A stretch of 64,000 bases of DNA from Winogradskyella undariae (GTDB lineage: Bacteria; Bacteroidota; Bacteroidia; Flavobacteriales; Flavobacteriaceae): positions 1 to 64,000 of the forward strand of contig NZ_JABTEL010000005.1 in the NCBI RefSeq assembly GCF_013285155.1, in the 5' to 3' direction. The position numbers and the translations under genes are program-made. The notes under the pieces were generated by a model. It saw only the letters and a program-made list of their open reading frames with translations, was not told the DNA's origin and did no database searches. Below, in pieces: positions 45,560 to 53,945 of the stretch. Numbering within the stretch: position 1 is the first letter of the stretch; each line of letters begins with the position of its first letter.

Positions 45560-45591
45560 CAAAGTTAAGGTAACTAAGGTAGTATTACCAA
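45560..45591 (-). promoter_or_regulatory. Candidate purE promoter
   Basis: Minus strand: TTG, 21 bp, TAACTTTG. The spacing is one or two bases longer than ideal. The leader would be about 70 nt. No purine-riboswitch fold was recognised in it. Confidence 0.4.
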
Positions 45592-45698
45592 TTTTTTTGA
45601 ATCCGTTAACAGAAAGTAATAAAATAGGTTTTGTGTTTCTTAAAAGATGAAACGTATTGATTTACTAAATGAAATTATTGAAAGTGATTAAATCAAGT

Positions 45699-46853
45699 TT
45701 ATTCACTGATCACTTCGATCGTTTGCTTTACTTGTTCTGCAATTTTTCGAGCTACAGCAATATCTTCATTTACAATAGTAACATGTCCCATTTTTCTAAA
45801 AGGTCTTGTTTGCTTTTTACCATAAATGTGCGGTGTAACGCCATCCATCGTTAAGATGTTTTCAATATTCTTATAGACTACATTTCCTGTATGGCCTTCA
45901 GCACCTACAAGATTTACCATAACACCAGCAACTTTACTTTCGGTATTACCAAGAGGTAATCCTAAGACACATCTAATTTGTTGTTCAAATTGAGACGTGT
46001 AGCTTGCTTCAATACTGTAATGACCAGAGTTATGTGGTCTTGGTGCAACTTCGTTTACTAAGATTTCATCATTTTCAGTCTGAAACATTTCAACAGCCAA
46101 TAAACCAACGTGTTTAAAAGTAGAAGCGACCTTTAAAGCTACAGCTTCTGCTTTTTTTGCAATGGCATCAGGAATACGAGCCGGACAAATAACATATTCA
46201 ACTTGGTTAGCTTCTGGATGAAATTCCATCTCTACCACAGGATATGTTTTTACATCTCCTTTTTCGTTTCTCGCAACGATGACAGCTAATTCATTTTTAA
46301 AAGGAATTAACTTTTCGGTGATACATTCTACATTTGGTAAATTACTTAAATCCGTAAGACTTCTAACCACTTTTACACCTGTGCCATCATAACCAAATCG
46401 CGCACTTTTCCATACAAAAGGATAGCTTAATCCGCCATTATCTATAGCTTCATCAATTTCAGAAGTGTAAGCAAATCTTGAAAATTCAGCAGTTGGAATG
46501 TCATTATCGCGATAAAATAATTTTTGAGTCGCTTTATTATGGATGGTTCTTAATGTTTTAGAGGAAGGGAAAACTTTTACACCTTCTTTTTCAAGGGTTT
46601 CTAAAGCATCAACATTAACGTTTTCAATTTCAAAAGTTAAAACATCTACTTTTTTTCCGAAGTCAACAACGGTTTGGTAATCCATTAAATCACCAATAGT
46701 AAATTCATCGCAAGCGAGTCGTGATGGTGCTTCTGGGCTAGGATCTATAACACAAGTATAAATGTCAAATTTACGAGTGTCGTACAACATCATTTTACCA
46801 AGTTGTCCGCCGCCAAGAATGCCAAGTTTAAAATTTGAAGAAAAATAGTTCAT
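45699..46853 (-). CDS. purK: N5-carboxyaminoimidazole ribonucleotide synthase
   Basis: PurK is an ATP-grasp enzyme that carboxylates AIR with bicarbonate and ATP. The 384-aa protein has LGILGGGQLGKMM at the N-terminus, PFVWKSARFGYDGTGV in the ATP-grasp fold, VEMFQ...EILVNEVAPRPHNSGH with the metal ligands, and the C-terminal GHVTI. ATG at 46853 is chosen over a TTG one codon earlier. A 7-bp-stem hairpin (46866-46886) sits close to the start. Confidence 0.96.
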   Translation of the reverse strand: MNYFSSNFKLGILGGGQLGKMMLYDTRKFDIYTCVIDPSPEAPSRLACDEFTIGDLMDYQTVVDFGKKVDVLTFEIENVNVDALETLEKEGVKVFPSSKTLRTIHNKATQKLFYRDNDIPTAEFSRFAYTSEIDEAIDNGGLSYPFVWKSARFGYDGTGVKVVRSLTDLSNLPNVECITEKLIPFKNELAVIVARNEKGDVKTYPVVEMEFHPEANQVEYVICPARIPDAIAKKAEAVALKVASTFKHVGLLAVEMFQTENDEILVNEVAPRPHNSGHYSIEASYTSQFEQQIRCVLGLPLGNTESKVAGVMVNLVGAEGHTGNVVYKNIENILTMDGVTPHIYGKKQTRPFRKMGHVTIVNEDIAVARKIAEQVKQTIEVISE

Positions 46854-46865
46854 CAATGATTATTG

Positions 46866-46886
46866 TTCCCTTAATAAGAAAGGGAA
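46866..46886 (-). promoter_or_regulatory. Hairpin in the purK leader
   Basis: TTCCCTT (46866-46872) and AAGGGAA (46880-46886), 7-nt loop, 13 bp before the ATG. It could affect ribosome access; no T run follows on the minus strand. Confidence 0.35.
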
Positions 46887-46920
46887 ACTTTTTTAGGATT
46901 AAATATCTGCTTTTCAAGAG

Positions 46921-46928
46921 CAAAAATA
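46921..46928 (-). promoter_or_regulatory. Candidate -7 box of purK
   Basis: Minus strand TATTTTTG, 68 bp before the ATG, so the leader includes the hairpin at 46866-46886. Confidence 0.4.
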
Positions 46929-46993
46929 CGGTAAAAATGATACATACTTATAAATTCCTAAATCAAAAAATGTGCAATCAGCTATCAAATATG

Positions 46994-47001
46994 TATCTTT
47001 G
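46994..47001 (+). promoter_or_regulatory. Candidate -7 box of the hpt-adk gene
   Basis: TATCTTTG matches TAnnTTTG, 21 bp before the GTG start. The -33 region reads TGTG, a weak match. Confidence 0.5.
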
Positions 47002-47022
47002 CCATTCTAAAATAAAAAGACT

Positions 47023-48132
47023 GTGGTAAAGCTTCACGATTTATACTTTAAACCTTTTGTGTCTGAACAAGAATTAGACACTATTGTACAGAAAATGGCA
47101 AATGATGTCGCTGCAGATTTAGGCGATGAAGTACCTGTGTTTATTGGGATTTTGAATGGCTCATTTATGGTGGTAAGCGATTTTGTAAAGAAATATCCAA
47201 AACCATGCGAAGTTACTTTTATTAAATTAGCTTCTTATGAAGGCGTAAAGTCAACTGAAGACATTCAACGTCTTATTGGATTGACTCAAGATTTAACAGG
47301 AAGAACAGTTGTTATTTTAGAAGATATTATAGATACAGGTAATACATTAGAGGAAGTACACCGTATTTTTAAAAATGAAAATGTAAAACAATTACTTATT
47401 GCCACGTTGTTTTATAAACCTGAAGCTTACAATAAAGATTTTAAACTTCATTATGTTGGTATGGAAATCCCCAATAAATTCATCGTTGGCTACGGTCTTG
47501 ATTATGATGGATTAGGAAGAGATTTACCAGCAGTATATCAATTAAAAACTACACAACACATGACTAATTTAGTGCTATTTGGCCCTCCAGGTGCAGGAAA
47601 AGGAACCCAAGCGGATTTTTTAAAGGAAAAATATGATCTAGTTCATATTTCTACAGGCGATGTTTTTAGATTTAATATTAAAAACAAAACTGCTTTAGGA
47701 ATGTTAGCAAAGTCTTTTATTGATAAAGGAGAGTTAGTGCCAGATCAGGTAACTATTGACATGTTGAATAAGGAAGTTGAGAAAAATGCAGATGCAAAAG
47801 GTTTTATTTTCGATGGTTTTCCAAGAACTAACGCTCAAGCAAAAGCATTAGACGAATTAATGGAAACTAAAGATTCTCAGATTAATGCCATGGTAGCTTT
47901 AGAAGTAGATGATGAGGTGTTAGTACAACGTTTATTAAAACGTGGTGAAACAAGCGGAAGAGCTGATGATGCTGATGAAAGCATTATTAGAAATAGAATA
48001 AAAGAATACTATAAAAAAACAGCCATCTTAAAAGATTATTACGCTGAGCAAAATAAATATTTTGGTGTTGATGGTGTTGGTAGTATTGAAGAAATTACAG
48101 TACGATTAAGTGCTGCGATTGATAAATTATAA
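47023..48132 (+). CDS. adk: Hypoxanthine phosphoribosyltransferase-adenylate kinase fusion, GTG start
   Basis: This 369-aa protein is a two-enzyme fusion. Residues 1 to about 175 are a hypoxanthine phosphoribosyltransferase, with the PRPP motif VVILEDIIDTGNTL and VGYGLDYDGLGRDLP. From about residue 180, MTNLVLFGPPGAGKGTQADFL starts a complete short-form adenylate kinase with the P-loop, STGDVFR, FDGFPRTNAQA and RGETSGRADD, and the short LID. The start is GTG; no ATG fits. The domains couple purine salvage to adenylate balance. The kinase half could also begin on its own Met, but no separate start signal is evident. Confidence 0.95.
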   Translation: MVKLHDLYFKPFVSEQELDTIVQKMANDVAADLGDEVPVFIGILNGSFMVVSDFVKKYPKPCEVTFIKLASYEGVKSTEDIQRLIGLTQDLTGRTVVILEDIIDTGNTLEEVHRIFKNENVKQLLIATLFYKPEAYNKDFKLHYVGMEIPNKFIVGYGLDYDGLGRDLPAVYQLKTTQHMTNLVLFGPPGAGKGTQADFLKEKYDLVHISTGDVFRFNIKNKTALGMLAKSFIDKGELVPDQVTIDMLNKEVEKNADAKGFIFDGFPRTNAQAKALDELMETKDSQINAMVALEVDDEVLVQRLLKRGETSGRADDADESIIRNRIKEYYKKTAILKDYYAEQNKYFGVDGVGSIEEITVRLSAAIDKL

Positions 48133-48171
48133 ATTGTTATTCCTAATAAAATAGGGATCTAACTAAAAAGA

Positions 48172-48189
48172 TTCCCACTTTGGTGGGAA
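48172..48189 (+). promoter_or_regulatory. Hairpin directly before obg
   Basis: TTCCCAC (48172-48178), loop TTTG, GTGGGAA (48183-48189). It ends one base before one possible ATG (48190) and six before the preferred one (48196). It occupies the ribosome-binding region. Confidence 0.45.
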
Positions 48190-48195
48190 ATGAAT

Positions 48196-49194
48196 ATGAC
48201 TGAAGGAAATTTTGTAGACTACGTAAAAATGCATGTGTCTTCTGGTAACGGAGGAAAAGGATCATCGCATTTACATCGCGAAAAATATATTGCTAAAGGT
48301 GGTCCAGATGGTGGAGATGGTGGACGAGGAGGTCACGTAATTTTACGAGGAAACTCTAATCTTTGGACATTAATCCATTTAAAGTTTAAAAGACACTTTA
48401 GAGCAGGCCATGGTTCTCATGGTAGTTCAGGAAGAAGTACAGGTGCAGATGGTGAAGATATCTACGTAGATGTACCATTAGGAACTGTTGTCCGTGATTC
48501 TGAAACTGATACTATAATGTTTGAAATTACCGATGAAGGTGAGGAAAGAATTGTAGTTAAAGGAGGAATGGGAGGACGTGGTAACTGGCATTTTAAAAAT
48601 TCAGTAAACCAAACACCACGTTATGCACAACCTGGAATTCCACTTGAAGAACTCGATATTACTTTAGAACTTAAAGTTTTAGCAGATGTTGGATTGGTTG
48701 GATTTCCTAACGCAGGAAAATCAACATTACTTTCTGTTTTAACTTCTGCAAAACCTAAAATTGCAGATTATGAGTTTACAACTTTAAAACCTAACTTAGG
48801 TATCGTTGAGTATCGTGATTTTAAGTCATTTGTAATGGCTGATATTCCTGGTATTATTGAAGGTGCTGCAGAAGGAAAAGGTTTAGGGTATTATTTCTTA
48901 AGGCATATTGAACGAAATTCAATTCTGCTATTTTTAATTCCTGCAGATGCTGAAGATATTGTTAAGCAATACGAAATATTAGAAGACGAACTTAGACGTT
49001 ATAATCCTGAAATGTTAGATAAAGATCGCCTTGTGGTGGTTTCTAAGTCTGATATGTTGGATGATGAATTAAAGTCTGAAATATCTACAATATTAGATAA
49101 AGATTTATCTGTAGATTATCTATTTATATCTTCTGTCGCACAGCAAGGTTTAGTGGAATTAAAAGATCAACTTTGGAAATTATTAAACAATTAA
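48196..49194 (+). CDS. obg: GTPase Obg/CgtA
   Basis: Obg is an essential GTPase acting in late 50S ribosome assembly and stress response. The 332-aa product has the glycine-rich Obg fold ([28 protein letters not shown]) and the G domain with G1 [10 protein letters not shown]2 TTLKPNLG, G3 [12 protein letters not shown] and G4 VSKSD. The C-terminal OCT domain is absent, as in many Bacteroidota. [10 protein letters not shown] at 48196 is the preferred start; an ATG two codons earlier touches a hairpin. Confidence 0.95.
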   Translation: MTEGNFVDYVKMHVSSGNGGKGSSHLHREKYIAKGGPDGGDGGRGGHVILRGNSNLWTLIHLKFKRHFRAGHGSHGSSGRSTGADGEDIYVDVPLGTVVRDSETDTIMFEITDEGEERIVVKGGMGGRGNWHFKNSVNQTPRYAQPGIPLEELDITLELKVLADVGLVGFPNAGKSTLLSVLTSAKPKIADYEFTTLKPNLGIVEYRDFKSFVMADIPGIIEGAAEGKGLGYYFLRHIERNSILLFLIPADAEDIVKQYEILEDELRRYNPEMLDKDRLVVVSKSDMLDDELKSEISTILDKDLSVDYLFISSVAQQGLVELKDQLWKLLNN

Positions 49195-49209
49195 TGATTA
49201 TTTATTAGA

Positions 49210-49923
49210 ATGAAAGCATATCTCAAAAGCCTCGTAGAACTTAACGGAACTAAAAGGAGTTTACGGTTTGCTTATTTCATTCAGTTTCTAATTATATTAT
49301 CTGTTATAACATTTTCAATTGAGACTTTACCTGATTTAAAACCACAAATTCATGTAGTTTTAAAAGCTATTGAGGCTTTTTGTGTCATTGTATTCACATT
49401 CGAATATTTAGCTCGTATCTACGTCGCTGAGAATAAGACTAAATTTATTTTTAGCTTTTTCGGTATCGTAGATTTTTTAGCTATTCTACCTTTTTATTTG
49501 TCTTTCGGTATCGATTTACGTTCGCTGCGTTTATTGCGTATGTTCCGTTTGTTTAGATTGTTTAAACTGGTGCGTTATAATAAGGCTATGCGTCATTTTG
49601 CAAATGCCATGCGCTTGGCAAAAGAGCAGATTATTCTTTTTATGATGATTACTTTGATGCTTATCTATTTTACAGCAGTAGGTATTTATTATTTTGAAAA
49701 CCAAGCACAACCAGAGCATTTTTCTTCTATATTTTCAAGTCTTTGGTGGTCTATCGTAACCTTAACAACTGTTGGTTATGGTGATGTTTATCCAATTACT
49801 ATTGGTGGTCGGATTTTTACATTCTTTATGCTGTTAATTGGTTTAGGGGTTGTTGCAATTCCAACGGGTATTATTTCATCTTCTTTAACGAAAGCTATTG
49901 AGCCTAACGATGAAGGTGAATAG
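49210..49923 (+). CDS. Voltage-gated potassium channel-type ion transporter
   Basis: This 237-aa six-helix cation channel has an S4 voltage sensor with regularly spaced arginines (LRSLRLLRMFRLFRLFKLVRY) and a pore loop with the potassium filter TTVGYGD before S6 (GIISSSL). No C-terminal RCK or cyclic-nucleotide domain is present. It begins 15 bp after obg and is probably in the same transcript. Confidence 0.93.
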   Translation: MKAYLKSLVELNGTKRSLRFAYFIQFLIILSVITFSIETLPDLKPQIHVVLKAIEAFCVIVFTFEYLARIYVAENKTKFIFSFFGIVDFLAILPFYLSFGIDLRSLRLLRMFRLFRLFKLVRYNKAMRHFANAMRLAKEQIILFMMITLMLIYFTAVGIYYFENQAQPEHFSSIFSSLWWSIVTLTTVGYGDVYPITIGGRIFTFFMLLIGLGVVAIPTGIISSSLTKAIEPNDEGE

Positions 49924-50005
49924 TTTTAAATAAGTACGTTAATATTTAATTAGCGAAACATTTTGGTATTAGTATTTGATTTTTCATATTTTTAAAATAA
50001 AAAAT

Positions 50006-50530
50006 ATGAAGTCTTTAAAATTTCTATTGATTACTTTTCTATTAGTGTCTTGTGCTGTAAAAGTTAATTACGACTATGAAAAGGCAACAGATTTCAATAC
50101 TTACAAATCTTACAATTACTTTGATGATATGACTACAGGCTTATCTGAATTAGATAATAAACGTTTAATTAGAGTTATGGATGCTAAACTTGAAACAATG
50201 GGCTTAACGCGATCTGAAAATCCTGATTTCTTCATAGATATTAAAAGTCAAAATATTCAAGGTCGAAATAATAGTAATGTCGGAGTTGGCGTCGGTGGAG
50301 GCGGAGGTCGTCTTGGAGGTGGACTTTCTGTTGGTATTCCAATTGGTCAAAATAAAGCAACAAGAGAAATTAGTATCGAGTTTGTAGACGATACAAAAAC
50401 AGGGATGTTTTGGCAAGCTATAACTGAAAGTAGCTATACTGATAATGACATACCTGAAAAGCGAGAAGAACAGTTTAAGGTTATAGTAGAAAAGGTGTTT
50501 TCAAGTTATCCACCAAAGCAAAATGAATAA
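50006..50530 (+). CDS. DUF4136 family lipoprotein
   Basis: This 174-aa exported protein has a lipoprotein signal (MKSLKFLLITFLLVSC, lipobox VSC), which fixes the start at 50006. The body DYEKATDFNTYKSYNYF near the N-terminus, a Gly-rich stretch (GVGVGGGGGRLGGGLSVG) and ISIEFVDDTKTGMFWQAITES fit DUF4136. Function is unknown; an outer-membrane or periplasmic location is likely. Confidence 0.85.
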   Translation: MKSLKFLLITFLLVSCAVKVNYDYEKATDFNTYKSYNYFDDMTTGLSELDNKRLIRVMDAKLETMGLTRSENPDFFIDIKSQNIQGRNNSNVGVGVGGGGGRLGGGLSVGIPIGQNKATREISIEFVDDTKTGMFWQAITESSYTDNDIPEKREEQFKVIVEKVFSSYPPKQNE

Positions 50531-50538
50531 TATAGATT

Positions 50539-50566
50539 AGCTTATAGCTTATAGCTTATAGCTTTA
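50539..50566 (+). repeat. Heptanucleotide tandem repeat
   Basis: Three perfect copies of AGCTTAT and a fourth partial copy lie between two genes. Slippage could vary the copy number. Confidence 0.8.
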
Positions 50567-50618
50567 GATAAGGATAAGATTAAGTAGATTTTATCATAAT
50601 CCTAACATTCTAAAAGTA

Positions 50619-50646
50619 TTGTTTCCTTTCTTGTTTTGTAAATTTG
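50619..50646 (+). promoter_or_regulatory. Candidate promoter of the SDR gene
   Basis: TTG (50619-50621), 17 bp, TAAATTTG (50639-50646). The -7 box is perfect; the spacing is two bases short. The leader is about 10 nt. Confidence 0.5.
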
Positions 50647-50660
50647 GTAAAAAGAAAAGA

Positions 50661-51386
50661 ATGAAAAATTTAAAAGGGAAAGTAGCCTTAATAACAGGTG
50701 GAACAAAAGGAATAGGTTATGGAGTGGCCGAAGCATTACTAAACCAAGGTTTAAAAGTTGTAATTACAAGTAGAAATAAGAATTCTGCAGATGAAACTGC
50801 AAAAGAGTTAGCCTCTAAAACAAATTGTGTTGGATCTATAATTGGAGTCCAAGCAGATGTAAGACAACTTGAAAGTCAAGAAGAAGCAGTAAAGCAAGCG
50901 ATAAGTACATTTGGTCAATTAGATATTGTAATTGCAAATGCAGGTTTAGGACTTTTTGCTAGTATTGAAGATTTAACCGTAGAGCAATGGAATGATACTA
51001 TTGATACTAATCTTACTGGAGCATTTAATTCAATAAAAGCGAGTGTTAAAGCGCTTAAAGAATCTAAAGGATATTACATTACGATATCTAGTTTAGCAGG
51101 TGCAAACTTTTTTGCTAAAGGTTCTGCTTATAATGCTAGTAAATTTGGATTAACAGGGTTTACCCAAGCTGTAATGTTAGATTTGCGTAAGTATGGAGTT
51201 AAAGTGAGTACAATTATGCCAGGTTCTGTTTCTACGTATTTTAACGGAAATAGGCCTAGTGAAGATCAAGCATGGAAAATTCAGATAGAAGATATAGGAG
51301 AGTTGGTTGTAGATTTATTAAAAATGAATCCTAGAACTTTACCTAGTAAAATAGAGGTGCGACCAACAACGCCTCCTAGCAAGTAG
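50661..51386 (+). CDS. Short-chain dehydrogenase/reductase
   Basis: This 241-aa classical SDR has the cofactor motif TGGTKGIG (11-18), an ANAGLG motif (in place of NNAG), catalytic Ser (ITISSLAG) and YNASK. The start MKNLKGKVALITGG at 50661 follows the promoter candidate; upstream in-frame codons would overlap that promoter. The substrate is unknown; KetoacylACP-reductase-like proteins look similar. Confidence 0.88.
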   Translation: MKNLKGKVALITGGTKGIGYGVAEALLNQGLKVVITSRNKNSADETAKELASKTNCVGSIIGVQADVRQLESQEEAVKQAISTFGQLDIVIANAGLGLFASIEDLTVEQWNDTIDTNLTGAFNSIKASVKALKESKGYYITISSLAGANFFAKGSAYNASKFGLTGFTQAVMLDLRKYGVKVSTIMPGSVSTYFNGNRPSEDQAWKIQIEDIGELVVDLLKMNPRTLPSKIEVRPTTPPSK

Positions 51387-51411
51387 AGAATCTTGTTTTT
51401 ACGAAATATAT

Positions 51412-51454
51412 AAAAACGAATCGGGAGACTTTTAAGGTTTCCTTATTCGTTTTC
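51412..51454. terminator. Hairpin between convergent SDR and Imm53 genes
   Basis: AAAACGAAT (51413-51421) pairs with ATTCGTTTT (51445-51453), with partial pairing inside. It overlaps the last codons of the Imm53-type gene. Confidence 0.5.
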
Positions 51455-51742
51455 AATTTTCTCAATCATTTCTTTGAATAGATTTAATAAGAAAATAAGT
51501 TTTCCGGCATCACCAGCGGCTCTAAATCTTTTATTAGAAATTTTTACGCCATACCAATCTTGTCTGCCGTTTTCGTTAAGAACCCATTTTATTTCAAGAT
51601 TAGCTATTGATGTTTTTGAAATATCAATTTCTACATCCCAACCTGGGGTGTCTAAAGTGGTTATTTGGATTGCATCACCTTTTTCCCATTCGCCATCGGC
51701 ATTCTCTTTAAACCAATCTTGTATCCACTCTAAAATTTCCAT
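51443..51742 (-). CDS. Imm53-type immunity protein homologue
   Basis: This 99-aa cytoplasmic protein matches the Imm53 pattern: an acidic N-terminal helix (EILEWIQDWFKENADGEWE), then IQITTLDTPGWDVEIDISKT and a Trp-Tyr segment QDWYGVKIS, ending in a helix. Imm53 proteins neutralise polymorphic toxins, but no toxin gene is adjacent, so it is an orphan or has another role. A nested palindromic repeat lies directly upstream. Family call from pattern memory. Confidence 0.75.
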   Translation of the reverse strand: MEILEWIQDWFKENADGEWEKGDAIQITTLDTPGWDVEIDISKTSIANLEIKWVLNENGRQDWYGVKISNKRFRAAGDAGKLIFLLNLFKEMIEKIENE

Positions 51743-51803
51743 TTGTATTTTTTATTAAAATTGATTTTACTTGTATGTTTTGAAATCCTCAATCGATATT
51801 CAA

Positions 51804-51925
51804 CGTCAGTTCTAGTGATTTTGTTTTTTTAAAATCGTATCGAGAACGGTTAGTAAAACAAATTGTTCTCGATACATTAATTGATTTTCCGTTGCACTTC
51901 AAATCAATAAACACTCGAACTGACG
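51804..51925. repeat. Nested extragenic palindromic element
   Basis: Outer arms CGTCAGTTCTAGTG (51804-51817) and CACTCGAACTGACG (51912-51925) differ by one base. Inner arms GTATCGAGAAC (51837-51847) and GTTCTCGATAC (51865-51875) are perfect. The space between inner arms is 17 bases. It lies between the PLP-enzyme stop and the Imm53-type start. TCGAGAAC is shared with the palindrome at 44933-44983. Confidence 0.8.
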
Positions 51926-51936
51926 ATGACTATTAT

Positions 51937-53781
51937 TTATATGCTTTCAACAAAATCTAAAAACACTTTTTTGTGTAATTCTAAATCCATATTTGGTGAC
52001 AAAGCAACACGTGCAATATAATCTTTATCGCCTTCTTTTGTGGTACCTTGGGTAGAAGTTGCCGGAATTGTCCAATAACAACCTTTTAATTGACCGTAAC
52101 TCACACAGTATTTACTCTCATCAGGGATTTCTGTAATCATTAAGTTGATTAACTTATGATTTAAAGCACGTTTATACGTTTCTTTTTCTTCAGCAGTATT
52201 TCCTTTTGTAGGAAGATCTAATGAAAAAACAGAAGGTGTAAATCCTTGTTCAGCTAATTCTTCAGAAACAAAATTGATTTTAGCGCCAGGAAGAGTTTCA
52301 TGTATATAATTTACAAAATCGCGTGTGTTAGTGTAAGCATCCGCAATTCTTTGTTTCATAGATGGTAATTGCTTTGCTAAGATTTCGTATTGCTGATCTG
52401 TAGCTTCATTATCACATAACGTTAAATGAAGTTCTATTTTTTCAATTAGTGCTTCAGCTTTATTGTTAGCTACACAATAACCCGCTGTACATTTTCCGCC
52501 ACTTGGAAATTTAGATCCACTAGCGTAAGAAATAGTTCTTACCGTTGATAATATTTCACCTTCACCTAAAAAATGAACATTAGGGCAGAAAGTCTGATCT
52601 AGTATAAATACAGGATCAATAGCAATATTACCGTCGGCAGTTTTTCGTTCTTTACTTAGGGCTGCTTTTAAGGCGTCTAAATCAGGGACTTCAACTCTAG
52701 GGTTTGTTGGGATTTCAGCAATGATATAAGGAACGGCATCTTCTAAAGCAACTTTAGTTAAAACAGTATGAATACTTTGCACCATATCGTTATCACCATC
52801 CACAGGTAAATCTACAACTTCCACATTATCTAAACATGCAGCAACACGTCTGGCTTGGTCATTGGTGCCGCCATAACAGTTTGGTGGTACAATAAATTTA
52901 ATAGCTTTTCCTTTGTGTTTTTCTAGCGCATCATCAACCAATCCCATCATAATGGCATATTGCATAGAAAGTCCGCTAGAAGCCACTAAAGGTAATGCTG
53001 TGGTTGCTGTAATGTCTTTAAGTGAATTTAAAACACTAGCTTTATTTGCTTCAACGTTATCGTCTTTAGTCGCTATAAATGTTTGAGCAACTAATGCTTT
53101 TAAAGCAATAAGTGAATTTGAAGGTGTCATGGCAACAGTTTCTCTTCGTCTTACATGCTGAATATCGGAAACATAATGTTCGTTTTCTTTTCCGTTAACG
53201 ACTAAAATACTTCCAAGGTGGTCATGTAGACTTATAATGAAATCTATATTAGGATTCAGTTCATAATTACCAATTTTATCTTCTTTAGAAATAAAAATAG
53301 TACTGCCTTCAAATTTAGAAATGTCGTCTACCTTTTCAACTTGTTTTACTTCAAAATTGTAGCCATAAACATGTTTTATAAGCGCAGCATCAAAAGATTT
53401 TGGTAATGCATCTGTATAAACAATTTGCGTGTTTTTGTTTTCTAATAAATTGGTTCTTAGAATTGCTAAAACAGGAACTGTTTGAGAACCAAAACTAATC
53501 ACATTTTCAGAATGTAAATCGTTTAAGTTGGCAATTCCCCATTCTAAAATACTAGATAGTGGGTGACCTAATCGAATATAATCGTATGCTGTAGGTAAAA
53601 CTTTTAATGCCGAAGATTCTGAATTATTGTCTTTGTATAAGGTTTCAAACTGATCTAAAAACTGTGTTTTAGCCAATTTTTCATTGTAAATATCTAAGCG
53701 ATGCGTTGTTAGATTTAGCCAGTCTGAAGGCATTTGTTCTAATACATCTTTTATATAATTGAGTGTTTTATTGTCTTGCAT
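51937..53781 (-). CDS. Cys/Met-metabolism PLP-dependent enzyme, unusually long
   Basis: This 614-aa protein carries a fold-type I PLP domain of the cystathionine gamma-synthase group in its second half: DQTF (PLP-ring Asp region) and SYASGSKFPSGG with the PLP lysine. Family members are normally about 380-430 aa; here about 200 extra N-terminal residues precede it, containing VISFGSQTVPVLAILRTNLL and a diverged nucleotide/PLP-like alpha-beta pattern. Start is ATG at 53781 (a GTG three codons earlier is unlikely). The reaction (gamma-synthase, gamma-lyase or sulfhydrylase) is not determined. Confidence 0.8.
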   Translation of the reverse strand: MQDNKTLNYIKDVLEQMPSDWLNLTTHRLDIYNEKLAKTQFLDQFETLYKDNNSESSALKVLPTAYDYIRLGHPLSSILEWGIANLNDLHSENVISFGSQTVPVLAILRTNLLENKNTQIVYTDALPKSFDAALIKHVYGYNFEVKQVEKVDDISKFEGSTIFISKEDKIGNYELNPNIDFIISLHDHLGSILVVNGKENEHYVSDIQHVRRRETVAMTPSNSLIALKALVAQTFIATKDDNVEANKASVLNSLKDITATTALPLVASSGLSMQYAIMMGLVDDALEKHKGKAIKFIVPPNCYGGTNDQARRVAACLDNVEVVDLPVDGDNDMVQSIHTVLTKVALEDAVPYIIAEIPTNPRVEVPDLDALKAALSKERKTADGNIAIDPVFILDQTFCPNVHFLGEGEILSTVRTISYASGSKFPSGGKCTAGYCVANNKAEALIEKIELHLTLCDNEATDQQYEILAKQLPSMKQRIADAYTNTRDFVNYIHETLPGAKINFVSEELAEQGFTPSVFSLDLPTKGNTAEEKETYKRALNHKLINLMITEIPDESKYCVSYGQLKGCYWTIPATSTQGTTKEGDKDYIARVALSPNMDLELHKKVFLDFVESI

Positions 53782-53945
53782 AATTTCCACTTTTAAATAG
53801 GTTGTAAAGATACGTTAGTTAAGAATTTCTTTAAAGCCTTACAGGATGTTTGTTATAGTTTTCATAAGACCATGTTATAATCTATAAGACATTCTTTTTA
53901 TAAGGTTTTGAGATGAAAAAAAGATTTGAAATAAGAACAGCGAAA

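Noticed and set aside
45489..45590. Purine riboswitch before purE
   Set aside because: The leader does not show the conserved three-way-junction elements; only a promoter-like pair of boxes was found.
46854..46856. TTG start for purK one codon before the ATG
   Set aside because: An ATG follows directly and gives the usual N-terminus.
50539..50566. Start of a CRISPR-like array
   Set aside because: The units are contiguous 7-bp repeats without spacers and no cas genes are present.
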